A DNA stretch of 64,000 bases from Azohydromonas australica DSM 1124 (GCF_000430725.1 NZ_KE387206.1:5613-69612); one strand, 5' to 3'. Positions 1 to 8,539 are shown, counted from the stretch's first letter. Made by a program: numbers and translations. The notes: generated from the letters alone by a model not told the origin.

Positions 1-291
1 GATGGCCTGCAGGCCCGAGCCGCACAGGCGGTTGACGTTGAAGGCCGGCGTCTCGTTGGGGCAGCCCGCGCTGATGGCCGCGACGCGGCTCAAGTAGGCG
101 TCGCGCGCCTCGGTCGGGATGACGTTGCCCATGGCCAGATGGCCGATGCGCGCGCCTTCCACGCCGCTCTTCTCCAGCGCGGCCTTGACGGCGGTGGTGG
201 CCAGATCCGCCAGCGGCACTTCCTTGAGCGAGCCGCCGAAGGTGCCGATGGCCGTGCGCATGGCCGAGAGAACAAACACTTCCTGAGTCAT
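1..291 (-). CDS. Acetyl-CoA acetyltransferase (thiolase), N-terminal part, cut by window edge
   Basis: Only the first 97 codons are present; the gene runs off the left edge. Read from the ATG at 289-291, the product begins MTQEVFVLSAMRTAIGTFGG, the usual thiolase N-terminus, and reaches CGSGLQAI near residues 91-97, which contains the nucleophilic cysteine of the family. Thiolases condense two acetyl-CoA molecules or cleave 3-ketoacyl-CoA in the cytoplasm, for PHB synthesis or beta-oxidation. The visible part cannot separate a biosynthetic from a degradative enzyme. The next gene upstream is on the same strand but 108 bp away, so co-transcription is uncertain. Confidence 0.9.
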   Translation of the reverse strand, partial: MTQEVFVLSAMRTAIGTFGGSLKEVPLADLATTAVKAALEKSGVEGARIGHLAMGNVIPTEARDAYLSRVAAISAGCPNETPAFNVNRLCGSGLQAI

Positions 292-399
292 GTGGGGTGT
301 CTCCGTGTGTGGACTTGTTCACGGTAGGTGTCGCAACCCACACAAACCTGACAAAGCCCAGGGTCTCCGGGCTTGCCCCGAGTCGTCAGATGACGTACT

Positions 400-1410
400 T
401 CAGCGCGGCGGCGGCAGGGGCCGGCCGAGAATGCGGGGCAGCAGCCAGGCCAGGCCGCGGCCGGCGTCGATGTTGCCGCCCACCTGCCAGGGCCGCGGCA
501 GCGGGCGCACGTGCCCGTCGGCGTCCTGGCGCGCCACCACGAAGCCGAACACGTAGTAGGGCTCCTGGCCCATGCGCAGATCCGTGATCAGCAGTTCCTC
601 GCCCGTGCGCGAGAGCTTGTAGAAGCCGTGGCTGAAGTCGCGGATGCGCTGCGCCGCCTCCACCGGGTGCAGCAGCGGCGCCAGCGCCGCGCCGCGGTCG
701 AACTGCTCGAACTCGATGCGCTCGCCCGGGTCGAGCAGCGACCTGAAGCCCTCGTGGTAGCGGCCGTCCTGCACCAGCACCACGCGCCACAGCAGCGTGC
801 TCAGCGGCGCGGGAGTGACCAGCACGCGCTGCGGCGCCAGGCCCTGTGCCCGCGCCGAGGCCAGTGCCAGGCCCTGCACCTGCTGCTGCGCCACGGCGCT
901 CCAGCCCACGTAGGCGACGGCCAGCGCCAGCCCGGTGGCGTTCCAGCGCCGGCTGCGCTCGCTGCGCCGCCACAGCACCGCCACCAGCCCCACCACCAGC
1001 GGCAGCGTGACGCCGGGGTCGATGATGAAGAGCGAGCCGAGGGCGTAGGGGTGGTCGCTGAAGGGCTGCAGCAGCTGCGTGCCGTAGACGGTCATCAGGT
1101 CCAGCAGCGGGTGCGTCACCAGCGCCAGCCCCGTGGCGAGCCACCAGCGCCGCCAGCCCACGCCGCCGATGAGCCGCGAGGCCACCAGCGCCAGCAGCGG
1201 CGCCAGGAGCGTGAGCCAGAACAGCGAGTGGCTGTGGCCGCGGTGCAGAACCATGTTGCTCACGGCGTCGCCGTGGTCGATGAGCACGTCCAGGTCCGGC
1301 AGGGTGTTGCAGGCGGCGCCCCAGAGGGCGGCTTTCCAGGGGGCGACTCGGCGCCCGGTCACGGCCACGCCGATGGCGGCGCCGAGTACGACATGGGTAA
1401 GGGAGTCCAT
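400..1410 (-). CDS. YdjM/DUF457-like membrane-bound metal-dependent hydrolase
   Basis: A 336-aa membrane protein with the signature of the YdjM (DUF457) family: DSLTH at residues 2-6, LPDLD at 37-41, HRGHSH at 56-61 and THPLLD at 99-104. The repeated His and Asp residues would bind metal close to the membrane. Hydrophobic stretches lie near residues 64-82, 90-108 and 125-145, followed by a soluble C-terminal half of about 170 residues. The family is widespread and its substrate is unknown. The gene reads toward the thiolase on the same strand. The family call is firm; the actual reaction is not known. Confidence 0.85.
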   Translation of the reverse strand: MDSLTHVVLGAAIGVAVTGRRVAPWKAALWGAACNTLPDLDVLIDHGDAVSNMVLHRGHSHSLFWLTLLAPLLALVASRLIGGVGWRRWWLATGLALVTHPLLDLMTVYGTQLLQPFSDHPYALGSLFIIDPGVTLPLVVGLVAVLWRRSERSRRWNATGLALAVAYVGWSAVAQQQVQGLALASARAQGLAPQRVLVTPAPLSTLLWRVVLVQDGRYHEGFRSLLDPGERIEFEQFDRGAALAPLLHPVEAAQRIRDFSHGFYKLSRTGEELLITDLRMGQEPYYVFGFVVARQDADGHVRPLPRPWQVGGNIDAGRGLAWLLPRILGRPLPPPR

Positions 1411-1471
1411 GCCCCGATGCTGCCAGGACGCGCGCGGGCCCCGGCGCGGGCAGCGCCTGGCGCCGGGCGCC

Positions 1472-2689
1472 TCAGCCGCCGGCGCCTGCGCCGTGCGGGG
1501 CCGGGGCGTCCATGGCGTGCGGCTGCGTGACGCCCAGGCTGCGGCTTTCCACGAACATCGGCTCGCGCTCGCCGGCGGCGGCGCTGACGGCGCGCCCGGG
1601 CCCCTGGCGGCGCGCCTCGGCCAGCGCCAGCCGCGCGCGCTCCAGCCCCTGCGCCAGCGCCTCGCCCGCGCGCAGCTCGCCCATGCCGAAGCTCAGGTTC
1701 AGCGCGACGGAGGGCTCCAGCCGCGCCAGCGCCTGCACGCGCGTGGCGATGCGCATGGCCGCGGCCATGGCGTTGCGCAGCGAGGTGCCGGGCAGCAGCA
1801 GCACGAAGGCCGGGCCGTGGCGGCCGGCGATGTCGTGGCCGCGCAGCGTGGCGTGCACGCCGTGCGCCACCAGGCGCTCGCGGGCGCGCGCGCGGGACGG
1901 GTCCGGATCGGCGCGGCCGGCGGGCTGGATCTCGAACAGCAGCACCGCCGAGGTGCGCATCTCCCGCCGCAGCACCCGCCGCGCCAGCACGTCGAAATGC
2001 GCGCTGCCCGGGTCCAGCAGCTCGCTGCGGCCCAGCAGGCGCAGCCGCCGGCGCGACTCGCGCAGCGCGTTCTCGGCGCGCTCCTGGGCCAGCAGCGGCG
2101 CCACGCCGCTGGCGGCCACGGCCAGCAGCGCGTTGAGCAGCAGCGCGGACGGCGCGGCCCAGGCCTGGCCGCGCAGCGCGAGCCAGGCCGCCAGGGCCTG
2201 CAGCAGCGCGCCGCCGCCCAGGGCCAGCGCCGAGATGCGCAGCGCGGCGCTGAGCCGGTGCGCCTGCGCGCGTCCCAGCAGCACGCCGACGCAGGCCTGC
2301 AGCGCGGACGACATCAGCGCCGCGTGCGCGTCGCGCTGGGCGTCGTCCTGCAGCTCCAGGCCCAGGGCCCACAGTGCGGCCAGGCCGGCCAGCAGGGCGT
2401 CGGCCCCGGCGCTGCCGGGCAGGCGCCAGCGCGCCTCGAAGCGCCGCAGGCCCTGCAGGGCCGCCAGCGGCCACAGCGCCAGCAGCCAGATGCCCAATCC
2501 GCCCATCAGAGGAGAGTTGGGGCCGGCGAGCTGCAGCCCCGCGCCGGCGGCGGCCAGCGCTGGCGCCGCGACCCAGCCCCAGTGGCCGCGCGGCACGGTG
2601 CGCAGCAGGCCCCAGAGCGCCAGCAGCAGCGCCACGCCGGCGGTCAGCACCAGATCGGCCAGCAGCAGGGTGGGAAGGTCAGGTTGCAT
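1472..2689 (-). CDS. Membrane protein with degenerate GGDEF-like domain
   Basis: A 405-aa protein with five or six predicted membrane helices in residues 8-200, a short charged linker (about 203-218), and a C-terminal domain shaped like a GGDEF domain. At the position of the RYGGDEF active-site loop the sequence is RHGPAF (290-295), so the catalytic glycines and acids are missing, and the usual metal-binding DxD segment is not conserved either. It is therefore unlikely to make cyclic di-GMP and may be a sensor or a decayed cyclase. I chose the ATG at 2687-2689 because it directly precedes the first hydrophobic helix; the open frame extends 51 codons further upstream with no membrane-like content. 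Confidence 0.65.
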   Translation of the reverse strand: MQPDLPTLLLADLVLTAGVALLLALWGLLRTVPRGHWGWVAAPALAAAGAGLQLAGPNSPLMGGLGIWLLALWPLAALQGLRRFEARWRLPGSAGADALLAGLAALWALGLELQDDAQRDAHAALMSSALQACVGVLLGRAQAHRLSAALRISALALGGGALLQALAAWLALRGQAWAAPSALLLNALLAVAASGVAPLLAQERAENALRESRRRLRLLGRSELLDPGSAHFDVLARRVLRREMRTSAVLLFEIQPAGRADPDPSRARARERLVAHGVHATLRGHDIAGRHGPAFVLLLPGTSLRNAMAAAMRIATRVQALARLEPSVALNLSFGMGELRAGEALAQGLERARLALAEARRQGPGRAVSAAAGEREPMFVESRSLGVTQPHAMDAPAPHGAGAGG

Positions 2690-2874
2690 CGTCAGCCTTG
2701 CACCAGCCGCCCGTATCCCGGGCCCGGCCAGCCTTGGACTGTCCCAGTGCCCGCGTGGTGCGTGCAACCGCGTGCATCGGTGCGCGGGTGCGGCTGACGC
2801 ATGGATACAGCAGCCTCCGCTGCTGGGGGGGTTGGTTACCATCGCCCCGCTTTCAACACGCAGGGGTTCTCTCC
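2690..2874. promoter_or_regulatory. Divergent intergenic region
   Basis: A 185-bp gap between the divergently transcribed degenerate-GGDEF gene and the AIM24-family gene. It must hold both promoters by position. I cannot identify convincing -35/-10 or -24/-12 elements by eye. Confidence 0.4.
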
Positions 2875-3699
2875 ATGGCCATGGACGTCGTCGATTACGA
2901 GATCAAGGGCTCGGAAATGCAGTTCGTCGAGATCGAGCTGGATCCGGGCGAAGCCGCGGTGGGCGAGGCCGGCAGCCTGATGTTCATGGACGGCGGCATC
3001 GCCATGGACACCGTTTTCGGCGACGGCGCGCGCCAGGGCGGCGGCGGCTTGTTCGGCAAGCTGCTGGGCGCGGGCAAGCGGCTGATCACGGGCGAGTCGC
3101 TGTTCACCACGGTCTACACCAACCAGGCGCACGGCAAGCAGCGCGTGGCCTTTGCCGCGCCGTACCCCGGCAAGATCCTGCCGATGGACCTGCGCCAGCT
3201 CGGCGGCACGCTGATCTGCCAGAAGGACGCGTTCCTGTGCGCCGCGCGCGGCGTCTCGCTGGGCGTGTACCTGCAGCAGAAGCTCTCGGTGGGCTTCTTC
3301 GGCGGCGAGGGTTTCATCATGCAGCGCCTGGATGGTGACGGCCTGGCCTTCGTGCACGCCGGCGGCACCGTGGTGCGGCGCGAGCTGCAGCCCGGGCAGA
3401 CGCTGCTCATCGACACCGGCTGCGTGGTGGCGATGACGCCCAACGTGAACTTCGAGATCCAGTACGTCGGCAAGATCAAGACGGCGCTGTTCGGCGGCGA
3501 GGGCCTGTTCTTCGCGCGCGTCACCGGCCCGGGCACGGTGTGGCTGCAGAGCCTGCCCTTCTCGCGCCTGGCCTCGCGCGTGTTCGCCGCGGCGCCGCAG
3601 ACCGGCGGCGGCGGGCGCGACGAGGGCTCGATCCTGCCCATGGCCGCCGGCGCAGGCCTGCTGGGCGGCCTGTTCGGCGGCGGCGACAGCGACGACTGA
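2875..3699 (+). CDS. TIGR00266 / AIM24 family protein
   Basis: A 274-aa protein matching the AIM24 (TIGR00266) family: the N-terminus MAMDVVDYEIKGSEMQFVEI, a glycine-rich hinge near residues 61-70, and beta-rich repeats with FFGGEGFIMQRL and FGGEGLFFARV typical of the paired trefoil-like halves. The C-terminus is low in complexity and Gly/Ala-rich. Bacterial members have no settled function; the mitochondrial relatives support inner-membrane organisation. A second ATG two codons downstream (2881) is also possible. The gene is transcribed alone, 143 bp before the next gene. Confidence 0.85.
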   Translation: MAMDVVDYEIKGSEMQFVEIELDPGEAAVGEAGSLMFMDGGIAMDTVFGDGARQGGGGLFGKLLGAGKRLITGESLFTTVYTNQAHGKQRVAFAAPYPGKILPMDLRQLGGTLICQKDAFLCAARGVSLGVYLQQKLSVGFFGGEGFIMQRLDGDGLAFVHAGGTVVRRELQPGQTLLIDTGCVVAMTPNVNFEIQYVGKIKTALFGGEGLFFARVTGPGTVWLQSLPFSRLASRVFAAAPQTGGGGRDEGSILPMAAGAGLLGGLFGGGDSDD

Positions 3700-3842
3700 C
3701 CTTCGCCCAAGCCGGGGCCCGCGCGCGCCGGGTGCGCACGCGCTTGGCGGCAGCGTGACGGAGGTCAAGGTTTGAACATCCCGCCACGGCACCGGGCCAG
3801 GGGGGCGTGACTACACTGACGCCCCGCAAAAGGTGGTGATCC

Positions 3843-4862
3843 ATGAAGCTGTTGACGAAGGTGGCGCGCGCCGGCGCCGGTGTGTTTTTCCTGGCGGCCG
3901 CGTCGTGGGCCGCGGCGCAGGCGGGCGCCCAGCCGGCGCCGCTGCCACCGGTGTTCGTGCTGAACTCGCAGGACGCCAACGTCAGCGTCCTGGACCGCGC
4001 CACCATGCAGCCCAAGGCGCTCATCCCCACCGGCAAGGAGCCGCACCACCTGTACCTGACGCCGGACGAGAAGTCGGTGATCGTGGCCAACGCGCTGGCC
4101 GACTCGCTGACCTTCATCGACCCGAAGACGGCACAGGTGCAGCGCACGGTCACCGGCATCTCCGACCCGTACCACCTGCGCTTCTCGCCGGACATGAAGT
4201 GGTTCGTGACCGCAGCCAACCGGCTCGACCACATCGACATCTACCGCTGGGACCCGGCCAACCAGGCCCAGCCGCTGCAGCTGGCCAAGCGCGTGTCGGC
4301 GGGCAAGACGCCCAGCCACCTGGCCATCGACACCCGCTCCAGCGTGGTCTACGGCTCGCTGCAGGACAGCGACGAGCTCATCGCCATCGACCTGCACACG
4401 CAGGCGCCGCGCTGGCGCATCCCGGTGGGCAAGATGCCCGCGGACGTCTACCTCACGCCCGACGACCGCACGCTGCTGGTGGGCCTGACCGGCGACGAGG
4501 TGGTCGAGGCCTACGACGTCAGCGGCGCTCAGCCCAAGCTGATCAAGCGCATTCCCACCGGCAAGGGCGCGCACGCCTTCCGCTCGCGTGGCGACGGCAA
4601 GCACCTCTTCGTCTCCAACCGCGTGGCCAACACCATCAGCCTGATCGACACGCAGGCGCTGGCGGTGGTGGCGAACTACCCGGCGCCGGGCGGCCCGGAC
4701 TGCATGGAGCTGCTCTCCGACGGCAAGACGCTGCTGGTGTCCTCGCGCTGGGCGCGCAAGGTCACGGTGATCGACACCGAGAAGAAGCAGGTCGTGCAGC
4801 AGGTGGCCGTGGGGCGCTCGCCGCACGGCATCTGGACGCTGGACCATGCCTCGCGCCGCTGA
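3843..4862 (+). CDS. Secreted YVTN-type beta-propeller protein
   Basis: A 339-aa protein with a Sec signal peptide (residues 1 to about 26, hydrophobic core AGVFFLAAASWAAAQA) and repeated propeller blades of the YncE/YVTN type, such as VSVLDRATMQPKALIPTGK, LTFIDPKTAQV, ISLIDTQALAVVANY and VTVIDTEKKQVVQQVAVG. Such propellers sit in the periplasm and act as binding scaffolds or lactonase-like enzymes. The strong ribosome-binding site AAAGGTGG lies just before the ATG. The stop overlaps the start of the NodB-like gene by 17 bp, so the two are probably translated together and may act on the same substrate, which is unknown. Confidence 0.8.
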   Translation: MKLLTKVARAGAGVFFLAAASWAAAQAGAQPAPLPPVFVLNSQDANVSVLDRATMQPKALIPTGKEPHHLYLTPDEKSVIVANALADSLTFIDPKTAQVQRTVTGISDPYHLRFSPDMKWFVTAANRLDHIDIYRWDPANQAQPLQLAKRVSAGKTPSHLAIDTRSSVVYGSLQDSDELIAIDLHTQAPRWRIPVGKMPADVYLTPDDRTLLVGLTGDEVVEAYDVSGAQPKLIKRIPTGKGAHAFRSRGDGKHLFVSNRVANTISLIDTQALAVVANYPAPGGPDCMELLSDGKTLLVSSRWARKVTVIDTEKKQVVQQVAVGRSPHGIWTLDHASRR

Positions 4863-5616
4863 GGCCCTGGCGCTTTCGCTGCTGCTGGCCGGCGGGGCCG
4901 CGGCGACAGCCTGCGACAAGCCGGTCTATCTGACGTTCGACACCGGCCACATGGGCGTGGCGCCGCTGGTGGCGCAGGTGCTGCAGCGCCAGCAGGTGAA
5001 GGTCACTTTCTTCCTGGCCGACGAGCGCACGCTCGACGGCGGCAGCAGCCTCGACGACCACTGGGCGCCGTGGTGGCGCGCGCGGGCCGCCGAGGGCCAT
5101 GCTTTCGGCTCGCACACCTGGAGCCACGTGGTGTGGCGCGGCGACGAAGGCGCGCAGTTCCGCGTGCAGCCCACGGCCGGGCCGCGCGCCGGCCAGCGCT
5201 ACGTGCTGGACGGGGCCGGCTACTGCGAGGAGCTGAGGAAGCCCTCGCAGCGCTTCGAGGCCATGACGGGGCAGAAGATGCTGCCGCTGTTCCGCGCGCC
5301 GGGCGGCAAGACCTCGCCGGCGCTGCTGGCCGCGGCGCAGCACTGCGGCTTCACGCACGTGGGCTGGGCGCCGGCCGGCTTCCTGGGCGACGAGCTGCCC
5401 AGCGAGCGCTACCCGAACGACAAGCTGCTGGCGCAGGCGCTGCGCGACATCCGCCCCGGCGACATCCTGCTGGCGCACCTGGGCATCTGGTCGCGCAAGG
5501 ACCCCTGGGCACCGGCGGCGCTGGAGCCGCTGATCGAAGGCCTCAAGCAGCGCGGCTTCTGCTTCGCCACGCTGCGCGAACATCCCCGGTACACGGCCGC
5601 GACGGCCGGACGTTGA
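4846..5616 (+). CDS. Periplasmic NodB-type polysaccharide deacetylase, variant active site
   Basis: A 256-aa protein with a signal peptide (residues 1-22, ending near ATAC) followed by a NodB-homology domain. The usual TFDDG motif reads TFDTGH at 30-35: the catalytic-base aspartate (D32) is kept, but the second, metal-binding aspartate is a threonine. The histidines of the second motif are present (H90 and H94 in HTWSH), as is the LFRAPGGK motif. It either uses altered metal binding or has lost deacetylase activity. The ATG lies inside the 3' end of the propeller gene, which suggests translational coupling. Confidence 0.78.
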   Translation: MPRAAEALALSLLLAGGAAATACDKPVYLTFDTGHMGVAPLVAQVLQRQQVKVTFFLADERTLDGGSSLDDHWAPWWRARAAEGHAFGSHTWSHVVWRGDEGAQFRVQPTAGPRAGQRYVLDGAGYCEELRKPSQRFEAMTGQKMLPLFRAPGGKTSPALLAAAQHCGFTHVGWAPAGFLGDELPSERYPNDKLLAQALRDIRPGDILLAHLGIWSRKDPWAPAALEPLIEGLKQRGFCFATLREHPRYTAATAGR

Positions 5617-5622
5617 AGACGC

Positions 5623-6567
5623 ATGCAAGGGTTCGTTGATTTCTTTGGTCAGGCGCAGCAGCTGCTGTTCGAGCAGGTGGTGCAGCCGCTGCTGTTCGAG
5701 CTGGGCCTGGCCAGCGTGATGGAGGACGGCTTCGTCGCCACGGGCTGGCTGCTGGTGGGGCTGGTGCAGATCGCGCTGATGCTCACGCTCATGCGCGCGC
5801 TGGAGCGCTGGCGCCCGGTGGAGCCGGTGACGGACCGCGCCGCGGTGCGGGTGGACGTGCTCTACACGCTCATCCACCGCCTGGGGCTGTTCCGCGTGGC
5901 GCTGTTCTTCACGCTCGATCCGCTGTGGGACTCGCTCATCGGCCGGCTGCGCGTGGCGGGGCTGCCGACCTTCCAGATCGATGCGCTGTGGCCGGGCGTG
6001 ACCGACGTCGCGCTGGTGAGCTTCGTCCTGTACCTGCTGCTGTTCGATTTCGTGGACTACCTGCTGCACCGCGGCCAGCACCGCTGGCGCTGGTGGTGGG
6101 CGCTGCACGGGCTGCACCACAGCCAGCGGCAGATGACGCTGTGGAGCGACAACCGCAACCACCTGCTGGACGCCGTCATCCGCGACAGCGCGCTGGTGGT
6201 GGTGGGCCTGCTGGTGGGCATCCCGCCGGGGCAGTTCGTGGCGGTGGTGGCGCTCACGCAGCTGGTGGAGAGCCTGGCGCACGCCAACCTGCGGCTGTCC
6301 TACGGCCCGCTGGAGCGCTGGCTGGTGAGCCCGCGCTACCACCGCTGGCACCACCGCACCGGTGACGGCGAGGTCGCGGACGGCCATGGCCGTCCGGGCG
6401 GCGACAACTTCTCGGTGCTGTTCCCGGTCTGGGACCGGCTGTTCGGCACCGCGTACTTCGGCGACCGCTACCTGCCCACCGGGCTGCCCGAGGACGGGCG
6501 CGACTGGGGGCGGGGCTTCTGGGCCCAGCAGTGGCTGGGGCTCAAGCGGCTGGCCGGGCGTGCTTGA
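5623..6567 (+). CDS. Sterol desaturase / fatty acid hydroxylase family membrane protein
   Basis: A 314-aa integral membrane protein with the three histidine clusters of the fatty acid hydroxylase superfamily: HRGQH at 149-153, HGLHH at 162-166 and YHRWHH at 239-244, with an extra NRNH at 177-180. These would hold a di-iron centre that hydroxylates or desaturates lipid chains at the inner membrane. Membrane helices lie around residues 40-58, 128-148 and 188-212. The gene starts 6 bp after the NodB-like gene and is likely in the same operon. Bacterial members often act on lipids rather than sterols; the substrate cannot be told here. Confidence 0.85.
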   Translation: MQGFVDFFGQAQQLLFEQVVQPLLFELGLASVMEDGFVATGWLLVGLVQIALMLTLMRALERWRPVEPVTDRAAVRVDVLYTLIHRLGLFRVALFFTLDPLWDSLIGRLRVAGLPTFQIDALWPGVTDVALVSFVLYLLLFDFVDYLLHRGQHRWRWWWALHGLHHSQRQMTLWSDNRNHLLDAVIRDSALVVVGLLVGIPPGQFVAVVALTQLVESLAHANLRLSYGPLERWLVSPRYHRWHHRTGDGEVADGHGRPGGDNFSVLFPVWDRLFGTAYFGDRYLPTGLPEDGRDWGRGFWAQQWLGLKRLAGRA

Positions 6568-6651
6568 AGCGGCGCGCCGGGCCGGCGCCCTGCCGCGGCG
6601 TCGTTCCCTTCTCTTGACGGCCGGGCTTGCCGGCCCTGAAGCGGGAGTGCC

Positions 6652-7554
6652 ATGCGCCCCTTGAAAGACCTTCTGGACGCCTTCTGGCGCGCCAGCGCCT
6701 ACTGCCTGCACCCGCGGGTGATGCTGCTGACGCTGGCGCCGCTGCTCATCGCCGCGGCGCTGGCGCTGGGCCTGGGCTGGCTGTACTGGGAAAGCGCGGT
6801 GGACGGCGTGCGCGAGGTGCTCGACCGCTGGTCGCTCACCGCGGCGATGCTGGGCTGGCTCGACGCCATGGGCGGGCAGAGCCTGCGCTCCGTGATCTCG
6901 CCGCTGCTGGTGGTGTCGCTGGCGGTGCCCGTGCTGGTGGTGGTGTCGCTGCTGCTGGTGTCGGTGCTGGCCACGCCGGCGCTCACGGCCATGGTGGCGC
7001 AGCGGCGCTTCCCGGCGCTGGAGCGGCGGCACGGGGCGGGCTTCTGGCACAGCGCGGCCTGGTCGGTGGGCTGCTCGCTGCTGGCGCTGCTGGCCCTGGC
7101 GCTGTCGGTGCCGCTGTGGCTGGTGCCGCCGCTGGTGCTGGTGCTGCCACCGCTGATCTGGGGCTGGCTGACCTACCAGATGGTGGCTTTCGACGTGCTC
7201 TCCGACCACGCCACGCGCGAGGAGCGGCGGCGCATCCTGCGCGAGCAGCGCTGGGCGCTGCTGGCCATGGGCGTGGTCAGCGGCTACCTGGGCGCGGCGC
7301 CTTCGCTGCTGTGGGCCTTCGGCGCGGCGGTGCTGATCCTGGCGCCGGTGCTGGTGGTGGCCTCGGTGTGGCTGTACACGCTGGTGTTCGTCTTCTCATC
7401 GCTGTGGTTCGCCCACTTCTCGCTGGCGGCGCTGCAGCGGCTGCGCGCGCAGGAGGCGGCCCTGGCCGGCGGCGCGGCGCCGCCGGGCGGCGAGATCATC
7501 GAGATGCCGGCGCCTGCGTCCACGCTGCAACTTCCCCGGGAACCTCAGGCATGA
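6652..7554 (+). CDS. EI24 / CysZ-like membrane protein
   Basis: A 300-aa protein with about six hydrophobic segments (roughly 25-45, 80-108, 138-158, 160-178, 205-222 and 224-255) and the layout of the EI24 domain family, which includes the CysZ sulfate permease. Leu/Val content is high throughout. The stop codon overlaps the next gene's start in ATGA, which implies co-translation with the molybdopterin-domain protein. Transport of sulfate is possible but not shown; many EI24 proteins in Burkholderiales are uncharacterised. Confidence 0.75.
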   Translation: MRPLKDLLDAFWRASAYCLHPRVMLLTLAPLLIAAALALGLGWLYWESAVDGVREVLDRWSLTAAMLGWLDAMGGQSLRSVISPLLVVSLAVPVLVVVSLLLVSVLATPALTAMVAQRRFPALERRHGAGFWHSAAWSVGCSLLALLALALSVPLWLVPPLVLVLPPLIWGWLTYQMVAFDVLSDHATREERRRILREQRWALLAMGVVSGYLGAAPSLLWAFGAAVLILAPVLVVASVWLYTLVFVFSSLWFAHFSLAALQRLRAQEAALAGGAAPPGGEIIEMPAPASTLQLPREPQA

Positions 7555-8345
7555 ACTTCGGATTGATCGTCATCGGCGACGAGATCCTGTCCGGCAAGCG
7601 CCAGGACAGGCACCTGGCCAAGGCCATCGAGCTGCTGGCCGCGCGCGGGCTGCGGCTGGCGTGGGCGCGCTACCTGGGCGACGAGCGCGAGCAGATCGCC
7701 GCCGCGCTGCGCGAGGCCTTCCGCAGCGGCGACGCGGTGTTCAGCTGCGGCGGCATCGGCGCCACGCCCGACGACCACACGCGCCAGGCGGCGGCCTCGG
7801 CGCTGGGCGTGCCGCTGGAGCTGCACGCCGAGGCGCGGGAGCTGATCACGCAGCGCATGCGCGACATGGCGGCGGAGAAGGGCGTCGCCTTCGACCCGGA
7901 CAGCCCCGACAACCGGCAGCGGCTGCACATGGGCGAGTTCCCGCGCGGCGCGGCCATTGTGCCCAACCCCTACAACCGCATTCCGGGCTTCAGCGTGGGC
8001 GAGGTGCACTTCCTGCCGGGCTTCCCGGTGATGGCGCATCCGATGATGGAGTGGCTGCTCGACACCCGCTACGCGGCGCTGCACGGCACGCAGCGCCAGC
8101 GCGAGCGCTCCTTCATCGTCATGGGCGCGCTGGAGGCCACGCTTACGCCGCTGATGGAGGCCATCGAGGCGGCGCACGCGCAGGTGCGCGTGTTCAGCCT
8201 GCCCAGCGTCGACCACCCGCAGTGGGGCCGCCACGTGGAGCTGGGCGTCAAGGGTCCGGCGGCGGCAGCCGATGCCGCCTTCGAAGACCTGAGCGCGGGG
8301 CTGGCCCGGTTGCAGGTACAACTTGGCCCCGAAATGGTGCGTTAG
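7551..8345 (+). CDS. Molybdopterin-binding (MoCF) domain protein, CinA-N-like
   Basis: A 264-aa cytoplasmic protein with a MoCF_biosynth domain: GLIVIGDEILSGKRQD at the N-terminus and CGGIGATPDDHT near residues 65-76, the motifs shared by MoaB/Mog and the N-terminal half of CinA. It lacks the C-terminal nicotinamide-nucleotide amidase domain of CinA, so it belongs with the stand-alone competence/damage-inducible-like proteins. Its role is unproven. The ATG at 7551 overlaps the EI24 gene by 4 bp. Confidence 0.82.
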   Translation: MNFGLIVIGDEILSGKRQDRHLAKAIELLAARGLRLAWARYLGDEREQIAAALREAFRSGDAVFSCGGIGATPDDHTRQAAASALGVPLELHAEARELITQRMRDMAAEKGVAFDPDSPDNRQRLHMGEFPRGAAIVPNPYNRIPGFSVGEVHFLPGFPVMAHPMMEWLLDTRYAALHGTQRQRERSFIVMGALEATLTPLMEAIEAAHAQVRVFSLPSVDHPQWGRHVELGVKGPAAAADAAFEDLSAGLARLQVQLGPEMVR

Positions 8346-8357
8346 CAGGAATGTCAT

Positions 8358-8397
8358 TTCACCAAATCAGTGCACTCAAATGCACTGATTTGGTGCA
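8358..8397 (+). promoter_or_regulatory. Tandem NtrC-binding sites upstream of glnA
   Basis: Two 17-bp dyads match the NtrC consensus TGCACC-N5-GGTGCA. The proximal one (8381-8397) reads TGCACT-GATTT-GGTGCA and matches 11 of 12 defined positions; the distal one (8358-8374) reads TTCACC-AAATC-AGTGCA and matches 10. Together they form a perfect 15-bp inverted repeat (8360-8374 with 8381-8395). If transcription starts near 8501, the sites are centred near -135 and -112, close to the enhancer positions known for E. coli glnA. The ntrBC pair lies just downstream. Confidence 0.88.
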
Positions 8398-8474
8398 CGC
8401 AAAAGCCTCTTCGTGACCTGTTTCTCCTCGGGCTGCCCCGGGTTGACGCAACGCACTTCGCATATCGATGAAAT

Positions 8475-8490
8475 CGGCATGCTTTCTGCT
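8475..8490 (+). promoter_or_regulatory. Sigma-54 (-24/-12) promoter of glnA
   Basis: The 16-mer CGGCATGCTTTCTGCT has the invariant GG (8476-8477) and GC (8488-8489) separated by exactly 10 bases, as required by RpoN. It agrees with the TGGCACG-N4-TTGCW consensus at most other positions. Predicted transcription start is near 8501, about 89 bases before the glnA ATG. The paired NtrC sites upstream support the call. Confidence 0.85.
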
Positions 8491-8510
8491 AGATTTCAGG
8501 GCTCTCTCGA

Positions 8511-8539
8511 AGGCCCGGCACCGCACCGGGCCTTTGTTT
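8511..8539 (+). terminator. Terminator-like hairpin in the glnA leader
   Basis: A perfect 8-bp GC-rich stem, AGGCCCGG (8511-8518) with CCGGGCCT (8526-8533), closes a 7-base loop and is followed by TTGTTT. It lies about 10 bases after the predicted sigma-54 start and 50 bases before the glnA start codon. It may attenuate transcription or terminate read-through from upstream, or simply protect the 5' end of the transcript. Confidence 0.55.

Noticed and set aside
511..1530. Long open frame antisense to the YdjM-like gene
   Set aside because: Arg/Ala-rich shadow frame typical of high-GC DNA; codes nothing recognisable.
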